DNA of 64,000 bases from Bacillota bacterium (GCA_023390815.1 JAEWCC010000020.1:1-64000); one strand, 5' to 3'. Numbered from the stretch's first letter, positions 47,717 through 57,799 are shown. Notes: generated by a model not told the origin, from the letters alone. Numbers and translations: made by a program.

Positions 47717-49267
47717 TTAATAGAACACCCTGCGCCCGTGGCTCAGCATGGTGTCGTACCAGCCCTCCACCCGGCAGATTACGACATAGCCGTAACTCGA
47801 GCTCGCGTGAATGTGATAACCGTTGCCAAGATAGATGCCGGTATGCCCGATATGGTCCCCGTCCGATGGGTTATCCGAGTAATAGAACATCAAATCGCCC
47901 GGCTGCAAATCGTCCTTGTCCACGTACTTCCATGTCGATCTGCGGCTGTAGGTGTCCGCCGTCGTGCGCCCCACGGCATAGCCCGTTTGATTCAGGCAGT
48001 AGTGTATGAAGCCGGAGCAGTCGAAGCTGTCCGGTCCTTCCGCTCCCCAGACATAAGGCTTGCCCTGCTGCGCGAGCGCCATGTTGATGAAAGCGCGGAT
48101 GCGCGGGTCACTGACTGCGGGGAGGTTGGGCGTGGCCGGCTTTGAATCGTTGATCTGCTTTAAACCTAAAATATCATAGCGCATGGCAGTATAGTCGGAT
48201 ATCGAGACTTTACCATCCCCATTGACATCCCCTGCGGTGTGAAAAGCACCTTGAAGCGGCTTCAACGCTAAGATGTCATAACGGGTGAGCGTATAGTCGG
48301 TAATGGATATGGTTCCGTCACCGTTGGTATCCCCGTTCACGATAATCGTGAGCCGGTCCCGCTCTACGCCGCCCACCGAAAGAGCGACCGTCATCCCTGT
48401 GCATATCGTTCCGTTGGTGAGTTCCTTCCCGTCGGTTTTGTACACATGGATGCCCGCACTGCTAAGCAAACCTGCTTTAAAGACCAAAATGCTCGTGCGC
48501 TTTGCGACGCGGCTCAGTCGTCCGCCGCCAATCAAATATTTGGAGGACGCGATCTTGTCCGCCTGAATGGTAACGGTACAAACCGCTTTGAAATCGCCGT
48601 CGTGCGTGACAGCCGTGATATCGACCGTGCCCATGTTGACCGCAGTCACCAAGCCATTTGAGTCAACAGAAGCGATGTCCTCATTCGCCGAGGTCCAGGA
48701 AACCGCCTTATCCGTCGCATCGTTCGGAGCCACAGTAGCCGTGAGCGTCACTTTGTCGTTCGGGCATATCAGCAGCGAAGTGCGACTGAGCGAGATGCCG
48801 CTCACAGGGACTTTCTGAGGCTCGGAGGTTACCGTGCATCCTGCTCCCTGCAGCGTTGTGATGACCGTCATGTCGCTGCTGCCCGCCGACAGATCGAGAT
48901 AGTTATCGCTCACATCCAGCGAGGTCAGAGCAAGGCCGCTCAGTGCGGATATTTCACGGATGGTATTTCCCGAAAGATTGATCTGCGTGACGCCCTTTGC
49001 GAATTCAAGTCCCGTGATGTCCGATATCCCCAGGCCGCTCAGCATCAGCGGGCCGGTCAAGGCTTCCATCTCCCCTTCGGTCAGTGTGCCGCTGCCATCC
49101 GCATCCGCTCCCGGCAGCGCAAGCAGCGCATTTTTCAGCTTAGCATCCGGAAACGATACCGCGTCGTTGATATCCGCAAGCGCTGTGCCGGTCAGCACGA
49201 TTACGAGCACGACGATCAGCGCTGCCGCTGTGCTGATTCGACGCATCCCCTGAATCTTTTTCCTCAT
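47717..49267 (-). CDS. Secreted NlpC/P60 peptidase with Ig-like and dockerin-like modules
   Basis: A 516-residue exported protein. A signal segment (1-31) precedes a Ca-binding-like DADGSGTLTEGEM loop and leucine-rich-like repeats (about 50-130). A bacterial Ig-like (Big_2) domain (about 152-235) follows. Then come two dockerin type I-like loops, GDTNGDGTISITDYTLTRYD (about 312-331) and DVNGDGKVSISDYTAMRYD (about 347-365). A C-terminal NlpC/P60 domain has DSFDCSGFIHYCL (Cys417), GHTGIYLGNG (His475) and YHIHAS. It should cut peptidoglycan peptides. The start at 49267 has AGGGGTAGC. The dockerin-like module suggests assembly on a cohesin scaffold. Confidence 0.9.
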   Translation of the reverse strand: MRKKIQGMRRISTAAALIVVLVIVLTGTALADINDAVSFPDAKLKNALLALPGADADGSGTLTEGEMEALTGPLMLSGLGISDITGLEFAKGVTQINLSGNTIREISALSGLALTSLDVSDNYLDLSAGSSDMTVITTLQGAGCTVTSEPQKVPVSGISLSRTSLLICPNDKVTLTATVAPNDATDKAVSWTSANEDIASVDSNGLVTAVNMGTVDITAVTHDGDFKAVCTVTIQADKIASSKYLIGGGRLSRVAKRTSILVFKAGLLSSAGIHVYKTDGKELTNGTICTGMTVALSVGGVERDRLTIIVNGDTNGDGTISITDYTLTRYDILALKPLQGAFHTAGDVNGDGKVSISDYTAMRYDILGLKQINDSKPATPNLPAVSDPRIRAFINMALAQQGKPYVWGAEGPDSFDCSGFIHYCLNQTGYAVGRTTADTYSRRSTWKYVDKDDLQPGDLMFYYSDNPSDGDHIGHTGIYLGNGYHIHASSSYGYVVICRVEGWYDTMLSHGRRVFY

Positions 49268-49300
49268 TCGCTACCCCTGTTATGATATGTTATAAATTTC

Positions 49301-49352
49301 GACAAACTTGGCTATGTTACCCCCAATATGACAGACATTTCACCAGTTTGTC
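49301..49352. repeat. Inverted repeat between the two dockerin-protein genes
   Basis: GACAAACTTGG (49301-49311) and CCAGTTTGTC (49343-49352) pair with one bulged base over a 31-base loop. No T run follows, so it is not a clear terminator; perhaps a processing hairpin. Confidence 0.35.
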
Positions 49353-49357
49353 AACCT

Positions 49358-51661
49358 TCAGGAAATGCTTTTAAGGCCAAGGATATCATACCGCAGCAGC
49401 GTATAGTCGGTTATGGATACTTTCCCGTCCCCATTGACATCCCCTCCCGCCAGATAAACGCCGGTAAGCGGTTTTAAAGCCAATATCTGATATCGCATCA
49501 GCGTATAATCCGTAATCGAGATTTTCCCATCCCCATTGACATCGCCTTTGGTGATGATCGTCAGTCGGTCTGCCTCGGCCCCGTCCTTGAACAGCGCGAC
49601 CGTCATGCCGGTGCCTACGCTGCCGCTCGTCAGCTCCGAGCCGTCTGCCTTATATACGCGCAGGCTTGCCGCGTCGTTGCTCAGCCCCCCGATGAACTGC
49701 GCAATCGCCGTATTATCCGTTATGCCCGATATCGTGGCGGTGTCGATCTTGTACGTGGCCGAGGTGATGCCGTTGGACTTTACGGTTATCTTGCATGCCG
49801 CCGCAAAGCCTCCGTCCGCCGTCACGGCCTTGATGTTGGCGGTTCCTTCGGCTGCCGCCGTCACGACACCGCCCGAAACGGCGGCGACCGCCGTGTTGTC
49901 CGAGGACCATACGACCGCCCGGTTTACCGCGGTTGCCGGAGATACCGTCGCCGTCAGCGTCAGGCTGGTACCCGGCGCCATCGCTGTGGCGGAAGCGTTC
50001 AGCGTAACACCGGTCGCCCGCTTAATTACCCGCGGATTGTCAAGCGTCACATAATCTCCGGAAACATAGGCCGTCGTCCCGCCGTAGTTGATTTGATGCC
50101 AGCCACCGCCTTGATAGAAATCATCGGTGACCTCGATGCGCGCGCCTACGGGCAGAGAGCCCAACAGATTCGCGTCGGACGAAGCGCTGGGTGAACTGCG
50201 CACATTGAGCGTATCGGTGTTTGTGATTTTCGCCGTGCTGTAATCCGGTGCCGCGTTGGCCGTAAGCGTCGGACGCGTAAAGCTTAACGTCGTCAGCGTG
50301 GTATTCGGATAATAAAACAGCAGGATCTGACCGTAAGCTTGTCCGCTGTTCGCGCGCTGCTGCGCGCCTCTTTGTGAGAGGCCGATGCCGTGGCCGTAAC
50401 GCCGCATCGAAAGGGAAAAAGCGGTCAGCGTGCTGCCGTCGTACACGGGCTCCACAAAATATGCGCCCAGGCTCGCGTAAATGAACGCTGTGCCGCCCTC
50501 CGAGCTGCAAAGGTTTCGCATATCAAACGTCACGTCGTTCACGGTAACCGGCGTGCCGCCCACCGATACAGTGAAGTCGCCCGTAGCCATCACCTTATCG
50601 GCACAGTCGTTCACACCGCTGACTGGCATGCGGCTGTGATCCTGTCCGCTCGAAGTATCGTAAGTGTTCGCCGACAGATCGAGTACTCCCGTCAGCGTAA
50701 AACCGTCCGCACCGCTCACCCCATAAGAGGAAAGCTGTCCGCTGGCGAATATCGCCTGACGGATCAACGCAACAGCCTTGGCCGAATCGACCGTGCCGGA
50801 CAGGTTTGTTGACGTTTTAATGGGGTGCGTGTCGTCGATAACGACCGGGAACGTGATCGTCTCGTACCGACTGGACGGGTTGGCGACGTCGAACGGGTCG
50901 CTGGTGATCTGGTAATAGTTCCATGTCCCGCCTCCGCCCCAACGATGATAAGTCAGCTCTGTCCAACCGCCGTTGGATGCGGAATAATACGCGTCGATGA
51001 CCGTCGTGCCGGACATCAGTACCTGCCCGGCGGTCGCATCCACCGCCGCGCGCGCGTTGGACGCGGAAGGGCTGTATCCTTTATACACCTGATCGTCTGA
51101 CGAGGTGTCGGTAATGTCGTAACTGCCGCCCCCGCCCAGGCGTTTTACGGCGTAGTTGCGCGCGGCGACCGCCTGGCTTTTCAGTGCCTCGATCGGCCAG
51201 GAATCGCTCATCTCGTTGGGCACTACACCATAGAGGTATTGCTCGATATCGATATTGTTGACGAGCAGCAGATTTCCCCCGCTGATCGAAAAGGTCATGT
51301 CACCAAGGTAACTCCGGTATCCATATAAGGAATTCTTAAGCCAGATGATATTATTGTATCCGGAAGTCGCCGTGTGCTGTTTGATGGTAATGGCCGAGCC
51401 GAACGATACCAGCTTGCTGCCGTAGTACAGGTTGATCTTGCCGCCCTCGACCTTGGCGGTATAAAGCTGGCGTTCCAGTGGGCTACCGCCCACGCTGTAG
51501 TTGCCGTCGGCAAAAAACGAGAAGCTTGTGACCGATCCGATCGATAGCTTGACACGCAATACGCTGCTTTGGCTTGCTGCCTGCGCAGCCAGGGGGATTC
51601 CAACCAGCAGAGCCGCAGCCATGCAGATGCTCAATATGAATGCCAATACCTTACGCCGCAA
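49358..51661 (-). CDS. Secreted SpoIID/LytB-domain protein with SH3, Ig-like and dockerin-like modules
   Basis: A 767-residue exported protein. A signal peptide (1-30, ending AAQA) is followed by a SpoIID/LytB domain (about 140-460) with VVPNEMSDSWPIEALKSQA, AARNYAVKRLGG and the family end GHGIGLSQRGAQQRANSG. Then come a bacterial SH3 domain (about 478-540, NVRSSPSASSDANLLGSL), a Big_2 domain (about 548-628) and two dockerin-like loops (about 706-724 and 740-757). The start is a TTG at 51661 with GGGAGGATAGAA; the frame upstream (to 51856) is AT-rich and not part of the protein. SpoIID-family enzymes cut denuded glycan strands. Its C-terminal third is clearly related to that of the 47717-49267 protein. 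Confidence 0.88.
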   Translation of the reverse strand: MRRKVLAFILSICMAAALLVGIPLAAQAASQSSVLRVKLSIGSVTSFSFFADGNYSVGGSPLERQLYTAKVEGGKINLYYGSKLVSFGSAITIKQHTATSGYNNIIWLKNSLYGYRSYLGDMTFSISGGNLLLVNNIDIEQYLYGVVPNEMSDSWPIEALKSQAVAARNYAVKRLGGGGSYDITDTSSDDQVYKGYSPSASNARAAVDATAGQVLMSGTTVIDAYYSASNGGWTELTYHRWGGGGTWNYYQITSDPFDVANPSSRYETITFPVVIDDTHPIKTSTNLSGTVDSAKAVALIRQAIFASGQLSSYGVSGADGFTLTGVLDLSANTYDTSSGQDHSRMPVSGVNDCADKVMATGDFTVSVGGTPVTVNDVTFDMRNLCSSEGGTAFIYASLGAYFVEPVYDGSTLTAFSLSMRRYGHGIGLSQRGAQQRANSGQAYGQILLFYYPNTTLTTLSFTRPTLTANAAPDYSTAKITNTDTLNVRSSPSASSDANLLGSLPVGARIEVTDDFYQGGGWHQINYGGTTAYVSGDYVTLDNPRVIKRATGVTLNASATAMAPGTSLTLTATVSPATAVNRAVVWSSDNTAVAAVSGGVVTAAAEGTANIKAVTADGGFAAACKITVKSNGITSATYKIDTATISGITDNTAIAQFIGGLSNDAASLRVYKADGSELTSGSVGTGMTVALFKDGAEADRLTIITKGDVNGDGKISITDYTLMRYQILALKPLTGVYLAGGDVNGDGKVSITDYTLLRYDILGLKSIS

Positions 51662-51822
51662 TTCTATCCTCCCGGTCTCACTGATGGCTAAAAAATCAAT
51701 TCTTAATAATAACGAAACAGAATCGTAATATTTATATCTTAACTTATAGCATATATCACACCTTTTGTACAGGTTTAAACAAAAATCGTAGAATTTTAAT
51801 TGAACAAAGCCAATTAAACTGG

Positions 51823-51851
51823 TTGATTTTCCGCCATGCGGTGCATATAAT
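51823..51851 (+). promoter_or_regulatory. Promoter of the arsenic operon
   Basis: TTGATT (51823-51828) and TATAAT (51846-51851) with a 17-base spacer, just before the operator palindrome. Confidence 0.88.
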
Positions 51852-51853
51852 GT

Positions 51854-51875
51854 CATATAGATATTTATCTATATG
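51854..51875 (+). promoter_or_regulatory. ArsR operator (22-bp perfect palindrome)
   Basis: CATATAGATA-TT-TATCTATATG is a perfect inverted repeat. It begins 2 bases after the -10 element and spans the expected transcription start, an ideal place for repression by the ArsR encoded 40 bases downstream. Confidence 0.9.
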
Positions 51876-51915
51876 ATTGATTCTTGTCTATATACTTTCC
51901 CAAAAGGAGGGAACT

Positions 51916-52228
51916 ATGGCGTACGGATACGCGGAGTACATCCCGGTTTTAAAGGCTCTTTCCGACGAAACACGGCTGAAGATTGTTGATATGGTTAGCT
52001 GCGGCGAGTTGTGCGCGTGCAAAATTCTCGAGCGGTTTTCCATTACTCAGCCTACGCTTTCCTATCACATGAAAATACTCACCGAATGCGGCATCGTTGT
52101 GGCAAGGCGCGACGGTGCATGGATGCATTACAGCCTGAACGAGGAGCGCGCCAAAGAACTTACCGAGTTTTTGGATAGGCTGATGCTATCCAAACCGGAC
52201 TGCATATGCCATAAGGAGTGTGATTGCA

Positions 52229-52242
<14 letters not shown>
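51916..52242 (+). CDS. arsR: ArsR-family arsenic-responsive repressor
   Basis: A 108-residue winged-helix repressor with LKALSDETRLKIVDMVSCGE, the metalloid-binding motif ELCACKIL (Cys-x-Cys) in the DNA-recognition region, TQPTLSYHMKIL and a Cys-rich tail CICHKECDC. As(III) binding to the cysteines would release it from the palindrome at 51854-51875. The ATG at 51916 follows AAAAGGAGGGAA. It overlaps acr3 by 14 bases. Confidence 0.95.
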
Positions 52243-53356
<1,114 letters not shown>

Positions 53357-53357
53357 G

Positions 53358-54362
53358 ATGACGGTTTTCTCCTGGCTTAACGACCAGCTTTTAAAAATGC
53401 AGTGGCTCAGCGACCTTTTCCGCTGGCTCGTGCAGGACGTATTTGGCCTCAGCGTGCAGGAGCGCATCGGCGGCAGCATTCATTTCTTCCTGTACGATAC
53501 GGTCAAGATATTCATCCTGCTGTCCGTGCTGATATTCGTAATATCGTATATACAGAGCCACTTTCCGCCCGAACGCACCAAAAGAATTCTGGGGCGATTC
53601 CATGGCGTCGGCGCAAACCTGCTCGGCGCGCTGCTGGGTACGGTGACGCCGTTCTGCTCCTGTTCGTCGATCCCGTTGTTCATCGGCTTTACCAGCGCGG
53701 GGCTGCCCATCGGCGTCACGTTCTCGTTTCTGATCTCTTCGCCGCTCGTGGACCTCGCCTCGGTGCTGCTGCTTGCAAGTATATTCAATTGGAAAATCGC
53801 GATCGCGTATGTCGTGGTCGGCGTCATTTTGGCCGTAGTCGGCGGCACGATCATCAGCAAACTCAAGCTGGAAAAATACGTGGAGCCGTTCGTTTTTGAA
53901 AACCGCATGGCGGAGATCGACGCGCCCGAGATGAAGCGCAAAGACCGGCTCATCTACGCAAAGGATCAGGTGCTCGCCATCATCCGCAAGGTATGGCTGT
54001 ATATCCTGATTGGGGTGGCCATCGGCGCGGCAATCCACAACTGGATACCGGAGGATATCATCGCAGCAGTGCTGGGCCAGCAAAACGCGTTTTCGGTGCT
54101 CATCGCGACCGGTGTAGGCGTGCCCATGTATGCGGACATATTCGGCACGCTGCCCATTGCGGAGGCGCTTGTGGGCAAAGGCGTGGGCATCGGCACGGTG
54201 CTCGCGTTCATGATGGCGGTCACAGCACTGTCACTGCCGTCGATGATCATGCTTAAAAAAGTCGTCAAGACGAAGCTGCTGCTGATATTCGCGGGTATCG
54301 TGATCATCGGCATATTGATCATTGGCTATACATTCAACGCATTAGGATATCTATTGATATAG
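53358..54362 (+). CDS. ArsP/YraQ-family permease
   Basis: A 334-residue membrane protein with about eight spans. The family motif GTVTPFCSCSSIPLFIGFTS is present (TPFCSCSxxP), and FLISSPLVDLASVLLL follows. Related permeases (ArsP) export trivalent organoarsenicals, others are linked to redox thiol proteins. The ATG at 53358 follows AAAGGAGGATTG. It sits between acr3 and arsC, so a role in arsenic export is likely, the exact substrate inferred. Confidence 0.88.
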   Translation: MTVFSWLNDQLLKMQWLSDLFRWLVQDVFGLSVQERIGGSIHFFLYDTVKIFILLSVLIFVISYIQSHFPPERTKRILGRFHGVGANLLGALLGTVTPFCSCSSIPLFIGFTSAGLPIGVTFSFLISSPLVDLASVLLLASIFNWKIAIAYVVVGVILAVVGGTIISKLKLEKYVEPFVFENRMAEIDAPEMKRKDRLIYAKDQVLAIIRKVWLYILIGVAIGAAIHNWIPEDIIAAVLGQQNAFSVLIATGVGVPMYADIFGTLPIAEALVGKGVGIGTVLAFMMAVTALSLPSMIMLKKVVKTKLLLIFAGIVIIGILIIGYTFNALGYLLI

Positions 54363-54371
54363 GAGGAACCT

Positions 54372-54785
54372 ATGAGCCGACCCAAGGTTGCATTCATCTG
54401 CGTACACAACTCTTGCCGATCGCAGATGGCCGAAGCGATAGCAAAGCTGCTTGCCGCGGATGCGTTTGACGCGTATTCCGCCGGGACTGAGACCAAACCG
54501 CGCATCAACCCGGATGCTGTCACGCTCATCCGGGAACGGTATGGCGTGGATATGGAAAAGACGCAGCGTTCCAAGCTGCTCTCCGAGATCCCGCCCGTGG
54601 ACGTCGTAGTCACCATGGGCTGCAACGTTTCGTGTCCTTATTTGCCCTGCCGGCACCGCGAGGACTGGGGACTCGAGGACCCAACCGGACAGGGACGGGA
54701 AGCGTTTGAGCGCACGGCGGACATCATCGAGCAAAAGGTGCTGGACTTAAAACACAGAATCAACGATATACTGAAGGAGAAGTAA
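54372..54785 (+). CDS. arsC: Arsenate reductase, thioredoxin-coupled (low-molecular-weight phosphatase fold)
   Basis: A 137-residue enzyme with the P-loop FICVHNSCRSQMAEA (CX5R) and the redox pair TMGCNVSCPYLPC. It reduces arsenate to arsenite, which acr3 then exports. The start follows AGGAGGAACCT. Thioredoxin-like partners are encoded just downstream. Confidence 0.95.
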   Translation: MSRPKVAFICVHNSCRSQMAEAIAKLLAADAFDAYSAGTETKPRINPDAVTLIRERYGVDMEKTQRSKLLSEIPPVDVVVTMGCNVSCPYLPCRHREDWGLEDPTGQGREAFERTADIIEQKVLDLKHRINDILKEK

Positions 54786-54786
54786 G

Positions 54787-55047
54787 ATGGCAAAAGCATG
54801 GTATCCGATGATCAACTATGAGTTGTGCGCCGAGTGCGGCACATGCGTCGATAAGTGTACGCACGGTGTGTACAACAAGGAAAAGCATCCGCGGCCTGTC
54901 GTGGTATGTCCCGAGGGCTGTGTGCAGGGCTGCAAGGGCTGCGGCAGCCTGTGTCCCTCCGGCGCGATCGAATATTTCGGCGACACAAAGTGCGAATCGG
55001 AAGGTTGCGGCTGCGGCTGTGATTGTGGGAGCGGCTGCGGCTGCTAA
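54787..55047 (+). CDS. Cys-rich 4Fe-4S ferredoxin-like protein
   Basis: An 86-residue protein with ELCAECGTCVDKC, EGCVQGCKGCGSLCPSGA and a C-terminal tail of Cys-Gly repeats (CGCGCDCGSGCGC). This fits one or two iron-sulfur clusters plus a metal-binding tail. It lies 1 base after arsC and probably has a redox or metal-buffering role in arsenic handling. The exact function is inferred. Confidence 0.75.
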   Translation: MAKAWYPMINYELCAECGTCVDKCTHGVYNKEKHPRPVVVCPEGCVQGCKGCGSLCPSGAIEYFGDTKCESEGCGCGCDCGSGCGC

Positions 55048-55063
55048 TGAAAGGAGAATACCG

Positions 55064-55303
55064 ATGGAAATCAAAGTTTTGGGTTCGGGCTGTGCGACAT
55101 GTCACAAGCTGCACGAGTCCGTGAAGCAGGCCGTGGCCGAGCTGGGCGCGGATGCACAGGTTCTCTATATTACAGATGTGGCGGAGATCATGAAAACGGG
55201 CATCATGCATATGCCGGGGCTCATCATGAACGGCAAGGTCAAGGCCATGGGCCGCGTACCTTCGGTCAAGGAATTAAAGGCGATGATCTCGGACGAGATG
55301 TAA
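55064..55303 (+). CDS. Thioredoxin-like small redox protein
   Basis: A 79-residue thioredoxin-fold protein with active site GSGCATCHKL. The MPGLIMNGKVKAMGRVPS stretch gives the cis-Pro and substrate loop. This matches the small redox-active disulfide proteins often beside ArsP/YraQ permeases. The ATG at 55064 has AAAGGAGAATACC; an earlier in-frame start would overlap the ferredoxin. It probably reduces arsC or the permease thiols. Confidence 0.85.
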   Translation: MEIKVLGSGCATCHKLHESVKQAVAELGADAQVLYITDVAEIMKTGIMHMPGLIMNGKVKAMGRVPSVKELKAMISDEM

Positions 55304-55313
55304 AGGAGCCATG

Positions 55314-55835
55314 ATGAAAAGTAATGATTGCTGCAGCTGCGGCGGGTGCTGCTGCGGAACATCAACTGGAAAGCAGTTACTGATCGAGTTCCTCTATCTT
55401 GATCTCGATACATGCGACCGGTGCCAGGGCACCGAAGCGGCGCTGGACGCTGCCGTCGCCGACGTAACGCCCGCGCTTGTCAGCGCAGGCTATCGTGTTG
55501 AAGTGCAAAAGGTATTGATCGATACGCGGGACATGGCATTACAGTACAGGTTTCTGAGTTCCCCGACAATCCGCGTAAACGGGCGTGACATCGACGCGCA
55601 GGTGAAGGAAACGCAGTGCGAATGCTGCGGCGACATCTGCGGCGAAGATGTCGATTGCCGTGTTTGGGAGTACGAAGGCCGGGAATACACGGCCCCTCCC
55701 AAGGAGCTCATCGCCGCGGGAATATTGCGCGCCGCGTTCACGGACGCGCCTCAGACCGAAGCGCCCTATACGCTGCCCGATAACCTTGAGCGGTTTTTCA
55801 GCGGGAAGAGCGCCCGGAATACAGATACCCAGTAA
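55314..55835 (+). CDS. DUF2703-type protein with Cys-rich N-terminus
   Basis: A 173-residue protein beginning MKSNDCCSCGGCCCG. Its core (LLIEFLYLDLDTCDRCQGTE, SSPTIRVNGRDI, CECCGDICG) matches the DUF2703 family, which has a Cys-x-x-Cys and recurs in arsenic or mercury operons. The second of two adjacent ATGs (55314) is used, with AAAGGAGCC six bases before; 55311 is equivalent. It closes the operon before a terminator. The role is unknown, a thiol carrier or metal chaperone being the best guess. Confidence 0.85.
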   Translation: MKSNDCCSCGGCCCGTSTGKQLLIEFLYLDLDTCDRCQGTEAALDAAVADVTPALVSAGYRVEVQKVLIDTRDMALQYRFLSSPTIRVNGRDIDAQVKETQCECCGDICGEDVDCRVWEYEGREYTAPPKELIAAGILRAAFTDAPQTEAPYTLPDNLERFFSGKSARNTDTQ

Positions 55836-55843
55836 CGTGTAAG

Positions 55844-55871
55844 AAGGCTCCGGACTGTCGGAGCTTTTTTA
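55844..55871 (+). terminator. Intrinsic terminator of the arsenic operon
   Basis: GCTCCG-GACTGT-CGGAGC followed by TTTTTT just past the DUF2703 stop. Confidence 0.85.
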
Positions 55872-55930
55872 TTTCATCGTATCCAACATGGCAAGCCTGG
55901 TCAGCCTGATGCGGCATACCTTTGAACCGC

Positions 55931-55984
55931 TTGTTCAGCCCTGCCGCCTGTGATATAATGCACCAGCTATATCCATATATCACA
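55931..55984 (+). promoter_or_regulatory. Promoter and inverted repeat of the amide hydrolase gene
   Basis: TTGTTC (55931-55936) and TATAAT (55954-55959), 17-base spacer. TGTGATATA (55949-55957) and TATATCACA (55976-55984) are perfect inverted copies that overlap the -10 element and the start region, a plausible operator. Confidence 0.6.
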
Positions 55985-55997
55985 CAGGGGGACCCCC

Positions 55998-57053
55998 ATG
56001 AAAATAATGAAACGCATCGTCATCATTGTCGCGAGTATCGTATTTATACTGATCGTCACTGCGGTGATCGTATTCTTCAACGAGCTGCGCAGCCTTGCGT
56101 CGCTGCGCAAGGCGGACGATTACCCGATGTACCGCATGACGTACTACGGCGACTACGGGTTCGACGAGTTCCTGAAAACCGGCGCGAAAAGCGACGGCGA
56201 CATCGAGGCGTTCGTCACCAAGCGGCTGCTCAAGGGGCTGCCCATCGACCTCGGCGTCACAGGGGATGGCTGCACCGCGTTCGTGACGCATAACCCCGAA
56301 GGCGACGTGATATTCGGACGCAACTTCGATTTTGACTATACGCCGTCCCTGCAGGTATTCACCCGCCCGGACGACGGCTATGCATCCGTATCGACCGTGA
56401 ATCTGACGTTCGCCGGTTATTCGGCGGACAAGCTCCCTGCCGAAGGCATCGCCATGAGCAGCTTTCTGACGCTGGCCGCGCCGTATCTCCCGTTTGACGG
56501 CATGAACGAAAAGGGCGTCTGCATGGCGCTGCTGGCCGTGCCCGAGGCGCAGCCGCCGCAGGGCGACGACCGGGTGACGCTCAACACCACCACCGCGATC
56601 CGGCTGGTGCTCGACAACGCGGCCAACGTGGACGAAGCCGTGGCGCTGCTGCGCCAGTACAACATGTACTTCTCGGCGGACGTGCAATGCCACTACCTGA
56701 TTGCGGACGCCTCCGGCGCTTCGGTGATTGTGGAATACTGGGACGGCGCGCTGCAGGTGGTGGAGCCGGACGCGGACTATCAGATCGCGTCCAACTTCGT
56801 GGCGTATAATGGCATGAACCTCGGCGAAGGCTTTACGGAATTCGACCGTTACGATGCCGTGAAGGCCGCCATCGAAGCGGGCGGCGGCGTGCTGACCGAA
56901 GACGATTCCGCCGCGCTGCTTGCGCAGATCGGCGTACGCGACGGCAACGAGGATTATTTGCAATGGTCCGTAGTGTACAACCTGAACGACTTGACCGGGC
57001 GCATCTTCGCGCACCGCAACACCGGCAACGTGATGGAGTTTAAGTTGGAGTAG
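55998..57053 (+). CDS. Membrane-anchored linear amide C-N hydrolase (choloylglycine-hydrolase fold)
   Basis: A 351-residue protein with an N-terminal membrane anchor (about 7-28) and an Ntn-hydrolase domain. The nucleophile is expected at Cys92 in GDGCTAFVTHN, followed by FGRNFDFDY. In this superfamily an internal Cys becomes the catalytic N-terminus after processing or activates in place. Related enzymes cleave bile-salt or acyl-amide bonds. The N-terminal anchor places it outside the membrane. The ATG follows GGGGGACCCCC, which is itself a small palindrome. A long antisense frame spans it but is a shadow. Confidence 0.82.
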   Translation: MKIMKRIVIIVASIVFILIVTAVIVFFNELRSLASLRKADDYPMYRMTYYGDYGFDEFLKTGAKSDGDIEAFVTKRLLKGLPIDLGVTGDGCTAFVTHNPEGDVIFGRNFDFDYTPSLQVFTRPDDGYASVSTVNLTFAGYSADKLPAEGIAMSSFLTLAAPYLPFDGMNEKGVCMALLAVPEAQPPQGDDRVTLNTTTAIRLVLDNAANVDEAVALLRQYNMYFSADVQCHYLIADASGASVIVEYWDGALQVVEPDADYQIASNFVAYNGMNLGEGFTEFDRYDAVKAAIEAGGGVLTEDDSAALLAQIGVRDGNEDYLQWSVVYNLNDLTGRIFAHRNTGNVMEFKLE

Positions 57054-57085
57054 TGCAAGCGCCCGCATGGCTGACAGGACAGACA

Positions 57086-57115
57086 GGCCTCTCCGTTACC
57101 GGGGAGGCTGTTTTC
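57086..57115 (+). terminator. Intrinsic terminator of the amide hydrolase gene
   Basis: GCCTCTCCG-TTAC-CGGGGAGGC followed by TGTTTTC, 33 bases after the stop. Confidence 0.85.
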
Positions 57116-57180
57116 TTCCGGGCGGAAATGTGATCCTTTTGGTATAATAGGAATGACCGAACGACCCAAAGGGAGCGCTT

Positions 57181-57780
57181 ATGGAAACCAACAATGTATT
57201 TGAAATGATGGCATGCCGGTACGATACCGAAGAGAGGGTACATAACGCGAAGATCATCGCGCAGGCGATACGCGCCGAACTGACGGACACCAAGCAAAGA
57301 ACCGCTTTGGATTACGGCTGCGGCACCGGCCTCGTCGGCCTTGCCCTGATTGACTTGTTCAGTTTCATGACCCTTGTGGACGCGTCCCTGAAAATGGTCG
57401 AGCAGGTCCGGCTGAAAATCGAAGGTGCACGCATTGAAAACGCGAGCGCGCTGTGCGCCGACTTTTTGCAGGAGCCGCCGCAGGTGCAGGCCGATTATGT
57501 CCTTGTATCGCAGGTGCTGCTGCACATCCGGGACACCCGCGCTATCCTGACGAGGCTGTTCGACGCGGTAAATCCCGGCGGCCATCTGATTGTCGTGGAT
57601 TTCGACCGGAACGAGAGCATCGTATCGGACCGGGTGCATCCGGGCTTTGACCAAGCGGCGCTGACCGGCTTGCTCAAGGAAATCGGCTTTGCGTCCGCCG
57701 CCGCGCACACGTTCTATCACGGGCAGCAAATCTTCATGAAGCAGGACGCCTCCATGTTCATTCTGGACGCAAGGAAATAG
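57181..57780 (+). CDS. Class I SAM-dependent methyltransferase
   Basis: A 199-residue enzyme with motif I TALDYGCGTGLVGLALIDLF, VDASLKMVEQV (acidic loop II), DYVLVSQVLLHIRD and VNPGGHLIVVDFD. This is a small-molecule methyltransferase fold; the substrate is unknown. GGTATAATAGG upstream includes an extended -10. The start follows AAAGGGAGCGCTT. Monocistronic. Confidence 0.9.
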   Translation: METNNVFEMMACRYDTEERVHNAKIIAQAIRAELTDTKQRTALDYGCGTGLVGLALIDLFSFMTLVDASLKMVEQVRLKIEGARIENASALCADFLQEPPQVQADYVLVSQVLLHIRDTRAILTRLFDAVNPGGHLIVVDFDRNESIVSDRVHPGFDQAALTGLLKEIGFASAAAHTFYHGQQIFMKQDASMFILDARK

Positions 57781-57799
57781 CGGTGGCTGTATATTTAGC

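Noticed and set aside
55980..57068. A 362-codon minus-strand frame
   Set aside because: It is antisense to the amide hydrolase, which has a catalytic Cys block, promoter and ribosome-binding site.
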